DNA of 64,000 bases from Pomphorhynchus laevis. Its lineage: Eukaryota; Acanthocephala; Palaeacanthocephala; Echinorhynchida; Pomphorhynchidae. How positions within the stretch are numbered: the stretch's first letter is position 1; the number at the start of each line of letters is the position of its first letter. Shown piece after piece: positions 21,190-33,097 of the stretch. The notes below the pieces were generated by a model. The model saw only the letters and a list, made by a program, of their open reading frames with translations, was not told the origin of the DNA and searched no databases. The position numbers were made by a program, and so were the translations under genes. The stretch is taken from contig WNNJ02002642.1 in NCBI GenBank assembly GCA_012934845.2, forward strand, positions 53,338 through 117,337. Reading direction: 5' to 3'.

Positions 21190-24100
21190 TGATGCAAACC
21201 GTTGGAGGTTTATTCCACAACCTAAAACAAATTAAAAATGACGTTAGTAATGCGATATGGCAAACAAATAAGTTTATGACATTCTTCCTTACTTGATATT
21301 TCATTCCGTATACCTAGAAGGCATTCTTCTATTTCGATTTTATCTTCGTAGGATAACCGTTTCTTTTACAGGAGTAGTCGGTTTGAATTCCATATCACTC
21401 GGTAGAGAATGTTCGACTATTAGATCTGATTGTATAGGTTGTGCATTTTCAGATGTTGTTCCACCCTCAGCATTGTTTTCATTTCTATATCCGTTTTCAA
21501 TGATGGAAATTCAATACTCGATAAGACTTAGCAATTTTGCGGTTGTTATCCGAAAATACAGGGCGTTCTATTCCTTCCACGCTTACCGATTTGTTGCAAG
21601 GGATACCATTTGTAGCAAGGTGCTGTGTACAAACATTTCCGATGCTTCCATTCTTGTTTCTTTCTTTCGCGTACATATGATTAACGTCGAGCAATTCGAC
21701 CTCTTCAACTAGAGGTTCGAATTTTGAATTTCTATTTGAGCGGCGCAGTAGCACACGCTGAACGTTCAGTAGCCATGATAATAGATGTTTTCGTGAAGGA
21801 ACGCGTCGTGCGAATTTGAAGAATCATTCATGGGGAGTTTCGTTGATAACAGTACACATAATCCTCGTAGAGCAGCCAATGCGTCCGACAGTACGTTTTA
21901 CCAATGAGTGATTGGTTGCTTGCACAATTCTAATCTCAGTAATATTGTGCGCCATATGGTACTATTTAATCGTTCGCAATGTGAATTACTTTTATGGTGA
22001 AAAGATGAAGTATGACTTGAAATTACGCCCATTTACAAAATCCAAGATTTTAGTTCCTTTGAAACGAAACTAGTCCCCCGATCAGAATGTTTGTAACTAG
22101 GGCAGCCGCAGAGTGAAAATATAGTTTTCAGGCATTCGATGACAGTTGATGTTGTCATTTCCTTGGTTGCAAACGCAAATGGATAGCGACTATATTCGTC
22201 GATAACTGTGAGAATATATCTAAACCCTTATTGAGTTTTGGGTAGAGGTCCTTTGAAATCTATAGACAATCTATCGAGTGGGTGAGTCGCCTTTATCATG
22301 TGGAAGTCATCCGTAGGTTTGAAAAAGCGAGGTTTTATCCGAAAGAATATCTCACAAGAAGTTATTCTTCGAATATCGTCCAGTGAGAATGGTAGGTTTT
22401 GAGATTTCACGTAGTGGTACATGCGAGTCACTCTAGGATAAATTAGTTGGTTGTGTAGTTCAATCAAGTTTTTTTTGATTAGCAGTTGCGCATCACACAT
22501 CACAAGACATAATGTCAGCTGATACGTTCATTCGTCCAGGTCGATACTGAATTTCGTATTGGTAACATGCAAGATCCATTCTCTACCTCATGAGTTTTGC
22601 ATTCTTAATCTTGCCACTTCGTTCCCGATCGAACATAAACGATACAGATCGCTGATCTGTGATTAATGTGAAAAGTCGTGGTGCTAGATAATGTCTTTAG
22701 TGTCTAATTGACTCTACCATTGCGTATGCCTCATTTTCAACGATGCTATGTCGCTTTTCGTGTTTATTTTTTCGTGACGGCAGACAAGCGATCGGGATCT
22801 GGTTGTAGTATATTGTACGATATCTCATAGCCGAGACATTTTATGGATGTTAGACGATATTTGCTTTTCTCTCGGTTTATTTCTAACCCTTGCTTAGATG
22901 ATGCTAGTTCAAGCAGTTTTAAGTTATTGTCGTGTTCGCTCCATGTTTTTCCAACAATATGTCATTGAGGTTAGAGTAAACCCCCGATAGGTTGTTTGTT
23001 TTTATAAATTCGTTAAGGAACCTCTGGAAGGCTACTACACCGTTTGTAACACCCTTTGGAATGCGACAGAATTGGAAAAGCTGCTCACACGCCTCAAAAG
23101 CTGTAAGACCTTTCTTGAGAATATATTGGTATCTGATAGTATGCCTCTTTTAGATCAAGTTGTGAGAAGTAACTATTTTTCGATATTTCATTTACCAAAT
23201 CTGATAGCTTGGGGGGGAGGATAAGCGTCCAGATAAGTAAAGCGATTTATAGTTTGTGAGAAATCTACGACCAGTCTTTTTCTTCCGTTTGTTCGTTGTG
23301 TGATCACGATCTGTGCCCGCCATGGAGAAACTCCTTTCAATAATTTTTGCTTTCAACATTTTGTTAATTTCTTGATCAATAAATATCTATACAGTTTCAC
23401 TGAATTGTCGGCTTTTTGTAGCGATCGGACAACAGTCGTTTGATAGATTTCGGAATAATTTTGATGTATTAATTGTTTTTAAACTGGTAACATTCATTTT
23501 CAATTTGTTCATTGATCCGCCAAAATGAATATTACAGCTTTTGTGTCTACTTAGAAATGGTAAACCGATTATCGTTTCTTCACAGGTTAGGTAAGATATA
23601 GAACGTAGAGACCGGATAATGAATGCCGAGAAGTTCGAAATCCAACTCGCAACTTCCCAGTACCCACTTTGATATGGAAGACGCAAGATGAACTATTGTC
23701 TTTGATGGTATCACTACAGTGTTAAGTTTGTCAACAACCGGTTGGTCGATGAAGTTTAACGAGCGCTTCCAGTATGCACAATCACAGATACGTTTCTTCC
23801 TTGTATTGACAATGTTGTCAGTAATTGTTTTGTATCGGAACCTCGAGTAGATGCAAGGAAGACAGCAGCTGAAGAAGTTGTTTGAAAACGATTTATTCGC
23901 TTCGAAGACATACATACACGTGCGAAGTGCCCTTGTTTTCCGCACGTATTACATATTGTGTTTCTCGTTGGATAACGAGTTCGGGCATGTTGTAGCCTTC
24001 CGCAAAAGTAGCAATTCCTTTTGGCAGGATTTATTCTGGAACAGTTTGCGTCCGTTTGGTCTGTAGGTTGTTCGACTCATATAATCCGGCACTCTGCTGC

Positions 24101-24765
24101 GCGGTTTGGAGTGACTTTGCTACGTCGACTGCCTTTTGTAATGTTAGTTCACTAAATTCGAGCAGACGCTGTCTATAGTGTTCGAGCACATTTCTCGAAT
24201 AAAATAGCCGCGTATGAATTCGTTTCTAGAATCCTCCGCGCTGATGTTCTGAAAATTGCAGTTTCTGGCCAGTGCTTTTAGTGAGTGGATAAATGACTCT
24301 ATATCATCATCGTGACGTTGATCACGTGTGGATAGGATATGGCGAGCCAGAATCTCATTTGGCTTCTTGATGTACAAGCCTTCTAACATTTGCATTGCCA
24401 TGTCGAATTCCGTACAATCTTCGATGATCTCGTACACGTTTACACCGACGTGCATCATAAGATACTCCAATTTGTTCACATTGGGTTGTGTAGAAAGACA
24501 GTAGGTAAAGGTTCGCTTCCAGAGTTTGAACGTCATACTACTATCACTGTTGTCTGGTGTAACTTCCAGTTTCTCGGGTCGGACTGTTGAATGCCTTTGG
24601 TGAGCTTCGTTTGGTAACTCAGCTATGATTTGACGGCCCAGTTATTGTTTCCATTAATTGTGGAATAAATTTATGTAAACCGTTAGAGGTTTTATTCCTA
24701 AATCTAAAACAAACTAAAAATGACGTTAGTAATGCGATATGACAAACAAATAAGTTTATGACACA
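21190..24765 (-). mobile_element. Ty3/gypsy retrotransposon, CsRn1-like, broken copy (fossil)
   Basis: Minus-strand LTR retrotransposon. About 95 bp is directly repeated at 21,190-21,283 and 24,665-24,762 (starts TGTCATAAACTTATTTG on the minus strand): LTR remains. A purine-rich tract abuts the inner edge of the left one. Parts in order: gag (24,130-24,540), paired zinc knuckles with CYFCG and CNTCGKQGHFARVC (about 23,940-24,070), protease region (about 23,580-23,800), RT with YFSQLDLKEAYYQ (about 22,800-23,400), RNase H (about 22,560-22,800), integrase zinc domain and core (22,228-22,503 and left to about 21,850), C-terminal tail (about 21,500-21,750). The integrase wording LIYPRVTRMYHYVKSQNLPF is typical of the CsRn1/Kabuki lineage. 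Clearly dead, with many interruptions; moderately old. Confidence 0.85.
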
Positions 24766-24769
24766 GCCC

Positions 24770-25160
24770 AAGGTATTAGTCATTTGATGCGGACAGTAGA
24801 TCATTCTTTCATAAACTCTGCTTTAAAGCTGTTTGGTAACGCCGACCTTAATGTAATAAACGAACTAGTCGGGATATGAATAGATTCTCACTTACGAATC
24901 TAAGCATGTCCTCCGCCGGGTATGGATGGACTTGCTATAAGTTGTCAATTCCATGTTTTTGTTGCGAAAATACACTAGTCTTACAAATGTTACAAACATT
25001 AAAATATTTAAAGATATATGCGTCTTTATTTTCCGAATTTTCTCAGGCATTTGAGTCGTTACACCGAGACTATCCATCGAAATTTATTATCACAAGCAAG
25101 CGTTGGTTATAAAGCCGTTTCGTTCGATCACAATAAAACATCATTTAGATGTTTTCTTGC
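24770..25160. other. No gene recognised
   Basis: Short open stretches on both strands (24,876-25,112 plus; 24,892-25,077 minus) lack recognisable features. A GTAAGTGAG donor-like and TATAG acceptor-like pair bound 39 nt at about 24,893-24,931 on the minus strand, but the phase does not fit the rhodanese gene. Confidence 0.4.
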
Positions 25161-25163
25161 CCA

Positions 25164-26065
25164 TAGGAGTATGGGTTACCTCTAATTTATCAACTAAAAA
25201 GCACACTGATCAAGCTTGTGCGAACTCCAATAAAATGATAGGTATGATTCGACGCGCGTTTGTTCGCGTTAATCCGACTGCTCTTCGGCCTCTGATTATA
25301 GCACATGTATTGAGTAGACTTTTATATGCAGCTCCGGTTGTATACCCACGTACTGTGCATGAACATAAGAAATCAGAGAGGGTACTTCGCAGGGCAACAA
25401 AGCTAGCACCAACGTTAGCGTCGCTGCCTTATGAAGACAGACTGAGATCATTAGGACTTGAGACCGTCACATGGACCCGTCGGTACATGGATATGTGCCT
25501 TGTTTGACATTTATTCCAACGTCCTCATCACCCTCTTCGGAGTAGGGTTCAACTACGTGGTTTAAATGTTCTTCGCTGTCATTCTTTAACTATTCGAAGA
25601 AACAGAGTACAGAAATTGGGCGCGATGCAATTTAATAGAAGAATTGTTGAGCTTTAGAACAACCTTGATGCAGACATTGTTGGATGCAGTTCACTTAATA
25701 CTTTTAAAAGAAGACTACGAATGGATCAAGCAATGTTTCGTGTTGCATTTCCTTATTTTAATAACTAATTAATTTATTTACGAACTTATTGTGAGCCCTA
25801 TTTGAGCTAATGCTCGTATGTTGTTGAATGTATAATAATACCGAGGTCTCGTACATGATATACACAATTATTTGAGATCCTATAGTATATCGGGCAGGTA
25901 CAAAACTATACCTGAAATGAAGGTGAAAACACTTAGAGACGTTCAATTGTATTTTTGTATGCCTACTCCAAATTTCTATCCTATCAATATCACTTTGCAG
26001 AAACTCTACATTCTTTGGAGAATTAATTGTGCTCCACACTTTCAAGTCATCTGCGAAAGCAAGAT
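25164..26065 (+). repeat. Segmental duplication, copy 1 (LINE-2 end plus inverted LINE-3 end)
   Basis: About 900 bp nearly identical to 30,167-31,070, including the tail-to-tail junction of two LINEs. Left part: 3' end of LINE-2 ORF2 (ANSNKMIGMIRRAFVRVNPT and onward) plus 3' untranslated region. Right part: 3' end of LINE-3 on the minus strand (SPKNVEFLQSDIDRIEIW). One Trp codon of the LINE-2 part is a stop here. Only about 1% difference by eye. Confidence 0.85.
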
Positions 26066-26069
26066 TAGT

Positions 26070-26215
26070 CCTATTACTTAAGGATAATGATCGTCCTCGG
26101 TTGCTTAAGGTCGTTCTGAATTCGTCTGATACTGTCGACATTGCTTTTCGCCATTCTTTCTATTTAAAAGGTTCTGGTATTCGCATTTTTGAAAGATTTG
26201 AACTGGGATGATCGT
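26070..26215 (+). pseudogene. LINE ORF1 RRM scrap
   Basis: Encodes NDRPRLLKVVLNSSDTVD and HSFYLKGSGIRIFERF, homologous to the RRM segment of LINE-1 and LINE-2 ORF1 (KPRLLKVV ... LRGSSIRLL). Too diverged from LINE-2 to be the same copy. Confidence 0.65.
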
Positions 26216-26231
26216 ATTCGTTTACTCATTC

Positions 26232-26315
26232 TTGAACTTGAAAATTTTTTTTTCAAAAAAAATTTTCAAGTTCAAAAAAAATTTTTTTCAAGGTCAAAAC
26301 TCAAGTTTTGACCTT
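26232..26315. repeat. Two adjacent perfect hairpins at LINE-2 5' edge
   Basis: 26,232-26,275: 21-bp stem (TTGAACTTGAAAATTTTTTT...) with a 2-nt loop, practically a loopless palindrome. 26,290-26,315: 11-bp stem AAGGTCAAAAC with loop TCAA, extendable by an A/T arm past one mismatch. They lie between the RRM scrap and the start of LINE-2. Confidence 0.85.
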
Positions 26316-26394
26316 TAAAAAAATTTCGTTTCTTATAAACACACAACAAAATTGATATACATACACATACATCACAAATTGGATTACAATTGGA

Positions 26395-27728
26395 TTGTTT
26401 ACAAAACAACTTGCCAGCGGAACAAAACACGTAATGACACGAAAAACATCGAAGCTTAAAGCTAAGAAGTCAAATGTAAACACCGTATCTCTAAACGCAA
26501 GCATAATTGATGAGTGTACATCTGTCCAAGTCCAGTGTTCGAATGATTTGTGTGACACCTGGACCACTATTTGTATGATCAAGTTAAAAAAGAATTCCGA
26601 TGATGCTTATTTATGTGGCTTTTGTGCTGTGAAGGAGCTTAATATTTTGAGAAGACGTTTGGTCGAATTTGAAGAAGCACATAACCAATCTCTTAGTCGA
26701 ACCGTTCTCATGGACGATAAAATATCCTCTTCCAAAGCTCAACATACTCTTAAAAATATAGTTCCTGTGGATGCGCAGGTTGGTGATGATACGACTGCCT
26801 GCGTTATTCCCCTTTATGAGAATACAAGCGATCGCAAATTGCAACAAATTGCTGAAAATACAGTCCCTAAAGTATCACAGACTACGAACGATATGACTAC
26901 ATGCGTTGTCGTTGATCGTCCTTATCCCGATCTTTCTTTACATATTGACAACCGAACTCGGACAACTGGAGCTTATGTAGGCAGCGATGGACCTGTAGCA
27001 TCCCGTATTTGGAAGTAGGGATATTTGCGTTCTTCCTATTCAACTCCAAATTCAGTGTCAAGACCGTATGACGAAGTCTCGAAATATATTCTGTCTGATG
27101 AAGCGATTTTACAAAGTGATACACCGAAGATGTCGAATGCTCACAATGCGACATTTCGTACTATCTCAATGCGTTTCAGTGCGTTTCCTCGGGCAACGCA
27201 CACGTCACCTTGATGTCACCATCAATTTCTTTAGAGTCTCATGATTCACATACCCAGACAGACTTATCTAGCTTGCGGAATATTGTTAAAACGGATACTT
27301 AAATACCCAGATTACGTGCATGTACAGATACACAATCTGATGTGTCCTGTGATGGTCTCGATAGGGTGATCTCAAATAAGCGTATATATAATAGAGGATG
27401 CTCAGTTATTCTAGCTAATGTGCCCGAGTCTATCTTCGAGAATGCGCAAGCACGACTGAATGACGACATTCAGAGTTTGAGGTCTATTCAGGTACATGTA
27501 CTTGGCTCCTGTGACATTGAGACAGTCCAAAAAGTTGAACTTGTCGCTCTTTTCCGTCGAGGTAAGCGTAATGCTTTAAATAATAAACCCCGACTACTCA
27601 AAGCTGTCTTCCATAACCAACTTCATGCTACCTTAATGTTGCGAAACTCGTTCCGTCTCAAAGGGTCTAATATTCGACTGTTGAAAGATCTTGATGTATC
27701 AGAACGAAAAAAAATTATCGAAGGTTAA
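26395..27728 (+). pseudogene. LINE-2 ORF1: PHD-like zinc finger and RRM
   Basis: 26,395-27,018 begins MFTKQLASGTKHVM and has a zinc finger VQCSNDLCDTWTTIC ... LCGFCAVKEL (C-x4-C, a W, C, then C-x2-C). A frameshifted linker follows, then 27,342-27,728 with RGCSVILANVPESIFENA, VELVALFRRGKR, KPRLLKAVFHNQL and NSFRLKGSNIRLLKDLD (RRM). A shifted end at about 27,690-27,800 has LYVKNFQIVKRR. Same architecture as LINE-1 ORF1. ORF1 proteins of this group bind LINE RNA. Several breaks; inactive. Confidence 0.8.
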
Positions 27729-27815
27729 AAATGAACTATCATCTCGTGTTGCTAAAGGAGAAACAAATCTCTATGTGAAAAATTTTCAGATTGTGAAGCG
27801 ACGCACCTGGCTGAG

Positions 27816-30660
27816 TTGGAGCCCACTAGTCATGTCGCCTCGCGTGCATTCTGTAATCGAAACGGGCTCGTCTACTCTGCCTATCAGAGTCTAAATGGTT
27901 TAGCGTCCGGGTTATTAGGATGTGTACGGGGTGATAGAAATACTCCCAGAGGTATGTTGGGGCATTGTGAAATACTCCATGGTAATGTTCGCAGTCTTAT
28001 ATCGAAGATAGATGAACTGAGATATAGAGTTCAGTTAATTCGTCCTAAATTACTCGCTATCACAGAATCATGGCTATATGGTGATATTGTTGATAATGAA
28101 GTCTGCATCCCTGGTTATCTGGTTTTCCGCAGTAATCGTGAAAGTGGAAGAGGTGGAGGTGTTATTCTTTATGTGAGCAACGATGTGAAAGTAACTGTTC
28201 TTAGCACTTCTTCTTCTGATAAAGTCAAAATTTGTGGTGTCAGGTAAAATTCATGCATACCGCTCCGCTTGTTCTGGTGGTAGTATATCGTTCACCCTTG
28301 GCCGCCACAGATAAACTGATTGGGGAAGTAGAACTTTATTCTAAAGGTACCTCCAATGTTTTAATACTTGGTGACTTGAATATGCCTTCGGTTGATTGGA
28401 ATTCGTATACGGCTTTTCCTACTTGTGACCATGCTTCCTATGACCTTCTGGAGTGTATCATCTATTGTGGTTTAACTCAGCATGTCCAAAATTACACTCG
28501 TTTTGCTAGTGACAGTAGATCTCTATTAGATGTATATTTATCTTCGAACAGTGAGATTATTAACGCTATCCGTTATGATGCCCCGATCGGTATGTCTGAT
28601 AATTGCGTAGTGATCATTAGGTTAAGGTTTCAAGAAGATACTCGAGGTCCGCGTGAAAATCAAGTGGTTAATGCTTTCAAAACCAACACAGGTGCAATTA
28701 AGTCAATACTTTCAACAGCTTCCTGGCCAGATTCCGCTGTTGTTGGAGTACACGGCGCGTGGAATTACTTTCAGAGAACCTTAGAGTCGCTGCTTATTTT
28801 ATTCTCTCCACTTAGAAGCAGGACACGTCGAAAAGATTCTCCCTCGTTCGATTCTGAGTTACGTTCAGCATTGAGGACTCGTAATTTGATCTTCAATCGC
28901 TACAAAGTTGGGGAGTGTAGTTATGATGTTTTTAAACAGGCAAGAAATTTATTCAATTCATTGAAGAGAAAGAAGCGGTGTGCATTTGAGAATGCATTAG
29001 CTAACAAGTGTAAATACGATTTAAAGGTCCTTTTTCAGTACCTATCAAGCAGGGGAGCTGTTGATTCTTCGATTTGTCACTACTTCTATGACATTTCTGC
29101 GAATGACCTAGCTGAAGAGTTTGCGGCACACTATTGCACTTCAGTAGAGCCCGCAAATGAACATCAAACTTTTTGTATGGAATCTAGTGTGCTAAACACA
29201 TACTCTGACACGTGTTTTGAGTTGGACCTTGACAATTTGATAACGCCAGCTAAAGTCTATTCCGAATTACGCCGTCTAAAAGCAAATAATTCAAGAGGTT
29301 GTGACTTACTACCTTCTGTTTATCTGCGCAGATTAGCAGGCTCAATTTGCGTTCCTCTCTGCGCAATTTTTCGCCAGTCAATCTTGGAAAGATCTCTTCC
29401 TAATGTGTGGAAGCAGTCAATTGTTCTTCCCTTCTTCAAGAAGGGAGATCGCTTTTCCGTCGAGAATTATAGGCCGGTGAGCATTACCTGCATTTGCTGT
29501 AGTGTTGGAGAGGTTTGTGCATCTCTACATGGTTGAGTTTTTTCGTGTAGGAAAAATTTTAGTCCCTAATCAGCACGGATTTCGGGAGGGTTATTCAACT
29601 GTTTCAAATTTGCTTGATGCTCATCTTGATTGGACAGCGAATAAGACACATTATACCGATACAGACATTATATTCTTCGACTTTTCTAAAGCTTTTGATA
29701 GAGTAGATCATGGTCTACTTCTTCAGAAACTTGTAAATACTGGACTCCCAAACATAATAGTTGATTGGATTAGAGAATTTCTTCGTGATCGTTGCTTTCG
29801 AGTACTTGTCGATTGGTCATTGTCTGTGTCTAGAGAATGTCATATTGGAGTACCTCAAAGTTCAGTTTTGGGTCCGCTTTTATTCAGCATTTATGTTAAC
29901 GATTTGCCTGGATGCATTCGCTCTCGATCATGTTTGTATGCAGATGACTTAAAAATATGGCGGCCCATTTCATTCATGTGAGGATGTTGATAATTTGCAA
30001 ACTGACATAGATAATGTGGAGTTGTGGGCGGCGTCAAACAAGCTTGTAATAAATGTTTCGAAATGCAAACACATGCGTATTATTGGTAATGCTCGCAAGC
30101 AACTAACATCAGCTTGTTACACATATAAGGGCTGTATTGTGGAAAGTGTCGATAGTTACAAAGATTTAGGAGTATGGGTTACCTCTAATTTATCAACTAA
30201 AAAGCACACTGATCAAGCTTGCGCGAACTCCAATAAAATGATAGGTATGATTCGACGCGCGTTTGTTCGCGTTAATCCGACTGCTCTTCGGCCTCTGATT
30301 TTAGCACATGTATTGAGTAGACTTTTATATGCAGCTCCGGTTGTATACCCACGTACTGTGCATGAACATAAGAAATCAGAGAGGGTACTTCGCAGGGCAA
30401 CAAAGCTAGCACCAACGTTAGCGTCGCTGCCTTATGAAGACAGACTGAGATCATTAGGACTTGAGACCGTCACATGGACCCGTCGGTACATGGATATGTG
30501 CCTTGTTTGGCATTTATTCCAACGTCCTCATCACCCTCTTCGGAGTAGGGTTCAACTACGTGGTTCAAATGTTCTTCGCTGTCATTCTTTAACTATTCGA
30601 AGAAACAGAGTACAGAAATTGGGCGCGATGCAATTTAATAGAAGAATTGTTGAGCTTTAG
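27816..30660 (+). pseudogene. LINE-2 ORF2: endonuclease and reverse transcriptase
   Basis: Endonuclease (27,950-28,650): LLAITESWLYGD, GRGGGVILYVS, LVVVYRSPLA, VLILGDLNMPSVDWN, LLDVYLSSNSE, GMSDNCVV. RT (28,850-29,990): NSRGCDLLPSVYLRR, VLPFFKKGDRFSVENYRPVS, NQHGFREGYSTVSNL, FFDFSKAFDRVDHGLLL, GVPQSSVLGPLLFSIYVNDL, SCLYADDLKIWRP (catalytic YADD kept). C-terminus 29,995-30,660: SYKDLGVWVTSNLSTKKH and NKMIGMIRRAFVRVNP. Four frameshifts (about 28,235, 29,515, 29,980 and upstream at the ORF start) split otherwise long frames, so decay is recent. 3' untranslated region to about 30,795. CR1/Jockey group. Confidence 0.88.
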
Positions 30661-31070
30661 AACAACCTTGATGCAGACATTGTTGGATGCAGTTCACTTA
30701 ATACTTTTAAAAGAAGACTACGAATGGATCAAGCAATGTTTCGTGTTGCATTTCCTTATTTTAATAACTAATTAATTTATTTACGAACTTATTGTGAGCC
30801 AGCTATTTGAGCTAATGCTCGTATGTTGTTGAATGTATAATAATACCGAGGTCTCGTACATGATATACACAATTATTTGAGATCCTATAGTATATCGGGC
30901 AGGTACAAAACTATACCCGAAATGAAGGTGAACACACTTAGAGACGTTCAATTGTATTTTTGTATGCCTACTCCAAATTTCTATCCTATCAATATCACTT
31001 TGCAGAAACTCTACATTCTTTGGAGAATTAATTGTGCTCCACACTTTCAAGTCATCTGTGAAAGCAAGAT
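30167..31070 (+). repeat. Segmental duplication, copy 2
   Basis: Partner of 25,164-26,065. This copy lies in longer flanking LINE sequence on both sides (LINE-2 to the left, LINE-3 to the right), so it is the likely source. Confidence 0.85.
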
Positions 31071-31640
31071 ATTGGCATTGCACTTTGCTCACCAAAGAGT
31101 TGATGAAAATGTTAAAAAGTAATGGGTCAAGCACAGTCCCCGGAGGAACCCCTGAAGTTACACTACGCGGAGAAGAAAAACAATCACAAACCCGTACTGT
31201 ATAGCTCCTAGATGACTGAAAATCAGCAACCCACGCTACAAGCATCTTGGGAATGCCATGATCCAATAATGCTTGTATCAACTGAGAATGAGGCACGTGA
31301 TCGAATGCTCTACTAAAATCAAGAAACAGGGCATCAATAGAGCTACCTCGAGATAATTCTGCGACTCACGCCTCACGAGAACACAAGATATTCGTCAGAC
31401 AAGATCGGCCTTTTCTGAAACCATGCTGTTGAGACCAAATCTGTCCGGACTCAATCAAGTGACTCAGTATCCTGTCGAGAACTATACGCTCCATAGTTTT
31501 ACCTGCATGACTAATTAAACTTATAGGCCTGTAGTTACTAGCTGAGTTTCGCACACCTTTCTCATGTGATGTTTTTTACGGATGATATTGTTGGTACAAT
31601 ACACATGTCCCAATCGTGCTTGAGCAAGAGAATAAATCAA
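30781..31640 (-). pseudogene. LINE-3: 5'-truncated LINE reverse transcriptase
   Basis: Minus strand, tail-to-tail with LINE-2 at about 30,795. 31,554-31,366: RNSASNYRPISLISHAGKT, QQHGFRKGRSCLTNIL. 31,296-30,781: HSQLIQALLDHGIPKML, GVPPGTVLDPLLFNIFINSL, YLAFTDDLKVWSTIN (catalytic motif FTDD) and a C-terminus. A frameshift and a stop (A-x-RE-A) separate the blocks. Upstream residue traces extend to about 31,640. CR1/Jockey group, different family from LINE-2. Confidence 0.82.
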
Positions 31641-31649
31641 ATATTTCAC

Positions 31650-32165
31650 ACAAACCTAATCGACACATCAAACCCATTTGACGCATCACGACTTCTTGTG
31701 GTTGGTTATGCACACGCAAATGCCTGGTTGAAGGCTACGCCGACTAAGATAAACTCGATGTACTTGTTGCCAGCTGAATTTCGTATGCTTGTAAAATATT
31801 GACGGGAATATCAATTTTAATGCATCAATAGAAATGCAGTCGATGCTTTAAAGGAACTGATGTTTACGGGATTCATGAGCTTACATGTCAGTTTGATGAA
31901 TACCCATGTATTCGTCATAACAGAGTGCGATACATGGTTTTCTATGAAGCTGAATCAGCAGAACTACATGAGGCGCGATACCGTGAATCTTAGCAGATAC
32001 TTAAGAGAACGTGTAGAGGACATCCTCTTGCGTGAAAATTTACAAGATTTACAATAAACTGTTGATTTTGCAGTTACTAATCCGTAGCAGTCGTCATATT
32101 TGTCGAAATCTTGCACTGAGGCGTCGTTTTCTGCAGATGACCATGCTATGCGAATCAAATTACAA
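31650..32165 (+). pseudogene. Orphan-RT C-terminal fragment 1
   Basis: Plus strand: AHANAWLKATPTKINS, then CSRCFKGTDVYGIHELTC ... RHNRVRYMVF (C-x2-C, H, C, H spacing), RERVEDILLRENLQ, and DFAVTNP-QQSSY. The same order and wording appear at 47,058-47,590 (RAWLSAVQNS, RERPADILFYGDL, DFAVTHSQQATY). This resembles the C-terminal part of RT-bearing ORFs seen in many invertebrate repeats (W-L-x-A-L-P; C-x-C ... H-G-L-x-C; RPD; V-D-x-x-V-T). I cannot name the family. Decayed. Confidence 0.55.
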
Positions 32166-32299
32166 TGAACGCTTAGGGATGGAATACAGAGGGCTTTTTT
32201 TAAATCTCGGTTTCATTCGTAAAATAGCGCACAATCTTGTTGCTGCCAAAACGTTCCTTATTTAAAAGTAACAGAATAATTATTCCAGGCAATTTCGGT

Positions 32300-32830
32300 G
32301 TCTCTAATGAGAGGAAACACTAAAGTACTCTTGAAGAGCATTCCAGACGAGGATACGTGGTAGGGTAGAGGTAATGTCGAATGTTCTGACAATCCGCAAT
32401 TCCGACATATCCTTCAGCACCTTGAGTTTTTTAGCATTGCAAAATACAGAGCATTCATTTGGTAAAATAAATGAAAAATACTTTTTTTGCAAAGCAGATA
32501 CCTGTACAAAGACGAACTACAGACTCATGTTATCGACTCAGGCCAAACGAACAACCTCTTCCGCATTGTATGTCCTCTAACGAATTAAAGTCCCAAGCAA
32601 AATCAGCTGATTGAACAAGGGGACAACCTCTCTTCAGACAGTCGACCAATTTCGGTTGATAAGGGCAAACTAAAATCAGATGCTCGCCAAGGCTTGTGAA
32701 CATTATACTGTGGTAGACACCGTATTGTCTTGTCTTATACACAAGACATTGAAGGTGACAACACAAACTCGTAGGATAAATTACTTGGAGAATGATACCA
32801 TATATGGCACTCAACCAAGTCAAGCAAGGC
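32300..32830 (-). pseudogene. Unrecognised coding-like sequence, two open stretches
   Basis: Minus strand. 32,823-32,530 encodes 97 residues including FTSLGEHLILVCPYQPKL and LKRGCPLVQSADFAWDF. 32,499-32,304 follows a CAG acceptor-like site and encodes KYFSFILPNECSVFCNA and LRIVRTFDITSTLPRILVW. Composition looks protein-coding but I recognise no family. H-x4-CP is reminiscent of C-terminal cysteine-histidine motifs of some LINE ORF2s. It lies inside intron 4 of the rhodanese gene, same strand, but does not fit that protein. Confidence 0.35.
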
Positions 32831-32949
32831 CAATAAAATGATGGATGTTAAGTTGATTTACATATCATTTGTATTAGACAAGATATCCTGTATAATTGCT
32901 CAGATATTATCTCATTTTAAATAAATTATTTTTGATATTTGTATTATAC

Positions 32950-33097
32950 CTGGCATTTTTGTATCACATTGACCCCAAAATTCGCCGTATGATCGTGAAT
33001 CTACAAGTTGTTTTTTCCTTGATTTGACATTCGCAAGAACTTCGTCATATGTAGATATCATGTATCGACGTAATCTAACCCGAAACGGTTGTTCTGG
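32950..33097 (-). CDS. TST/MPST: Rhodanese gene exon 4 (start of second rhodanese fold)
   Basis: 148-nt exon on the minus strand, acceptor CTTTTTAG, donor G|GTATAATAC. It encodes 49 residues plus one base, with TYDEVLANVKSRKKQLVDSR, the expected opening of the second fold (family: Y-E-D-V-x-x-N-I-x-x-x-x-x-Q-x-x-D-x-R). It then has SYGEFWGQCDTKMP. In MPST this stretch normally carries two further arginines that bind the substrate carboxylate (RF-x-G and EPR); here they read EF and TKM. It enters in phase 0, matching exon 3, and leaves in phase 1, matching exon 5. Confidence 0.9.

Noticed and set aside
24893-24931. Minus-strand 39-nt exon candidate (QVHPYPAEDMLRF) with AG acceptor and GTAAGTGAG donor, at first taken as a rhodanese exon
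   Set aside because: Its phase 0 ends do not fit exons 4 or 6, and the true intervening exon with GHIPGALNVPF was found at 19,809-19,910 with perfect phases.
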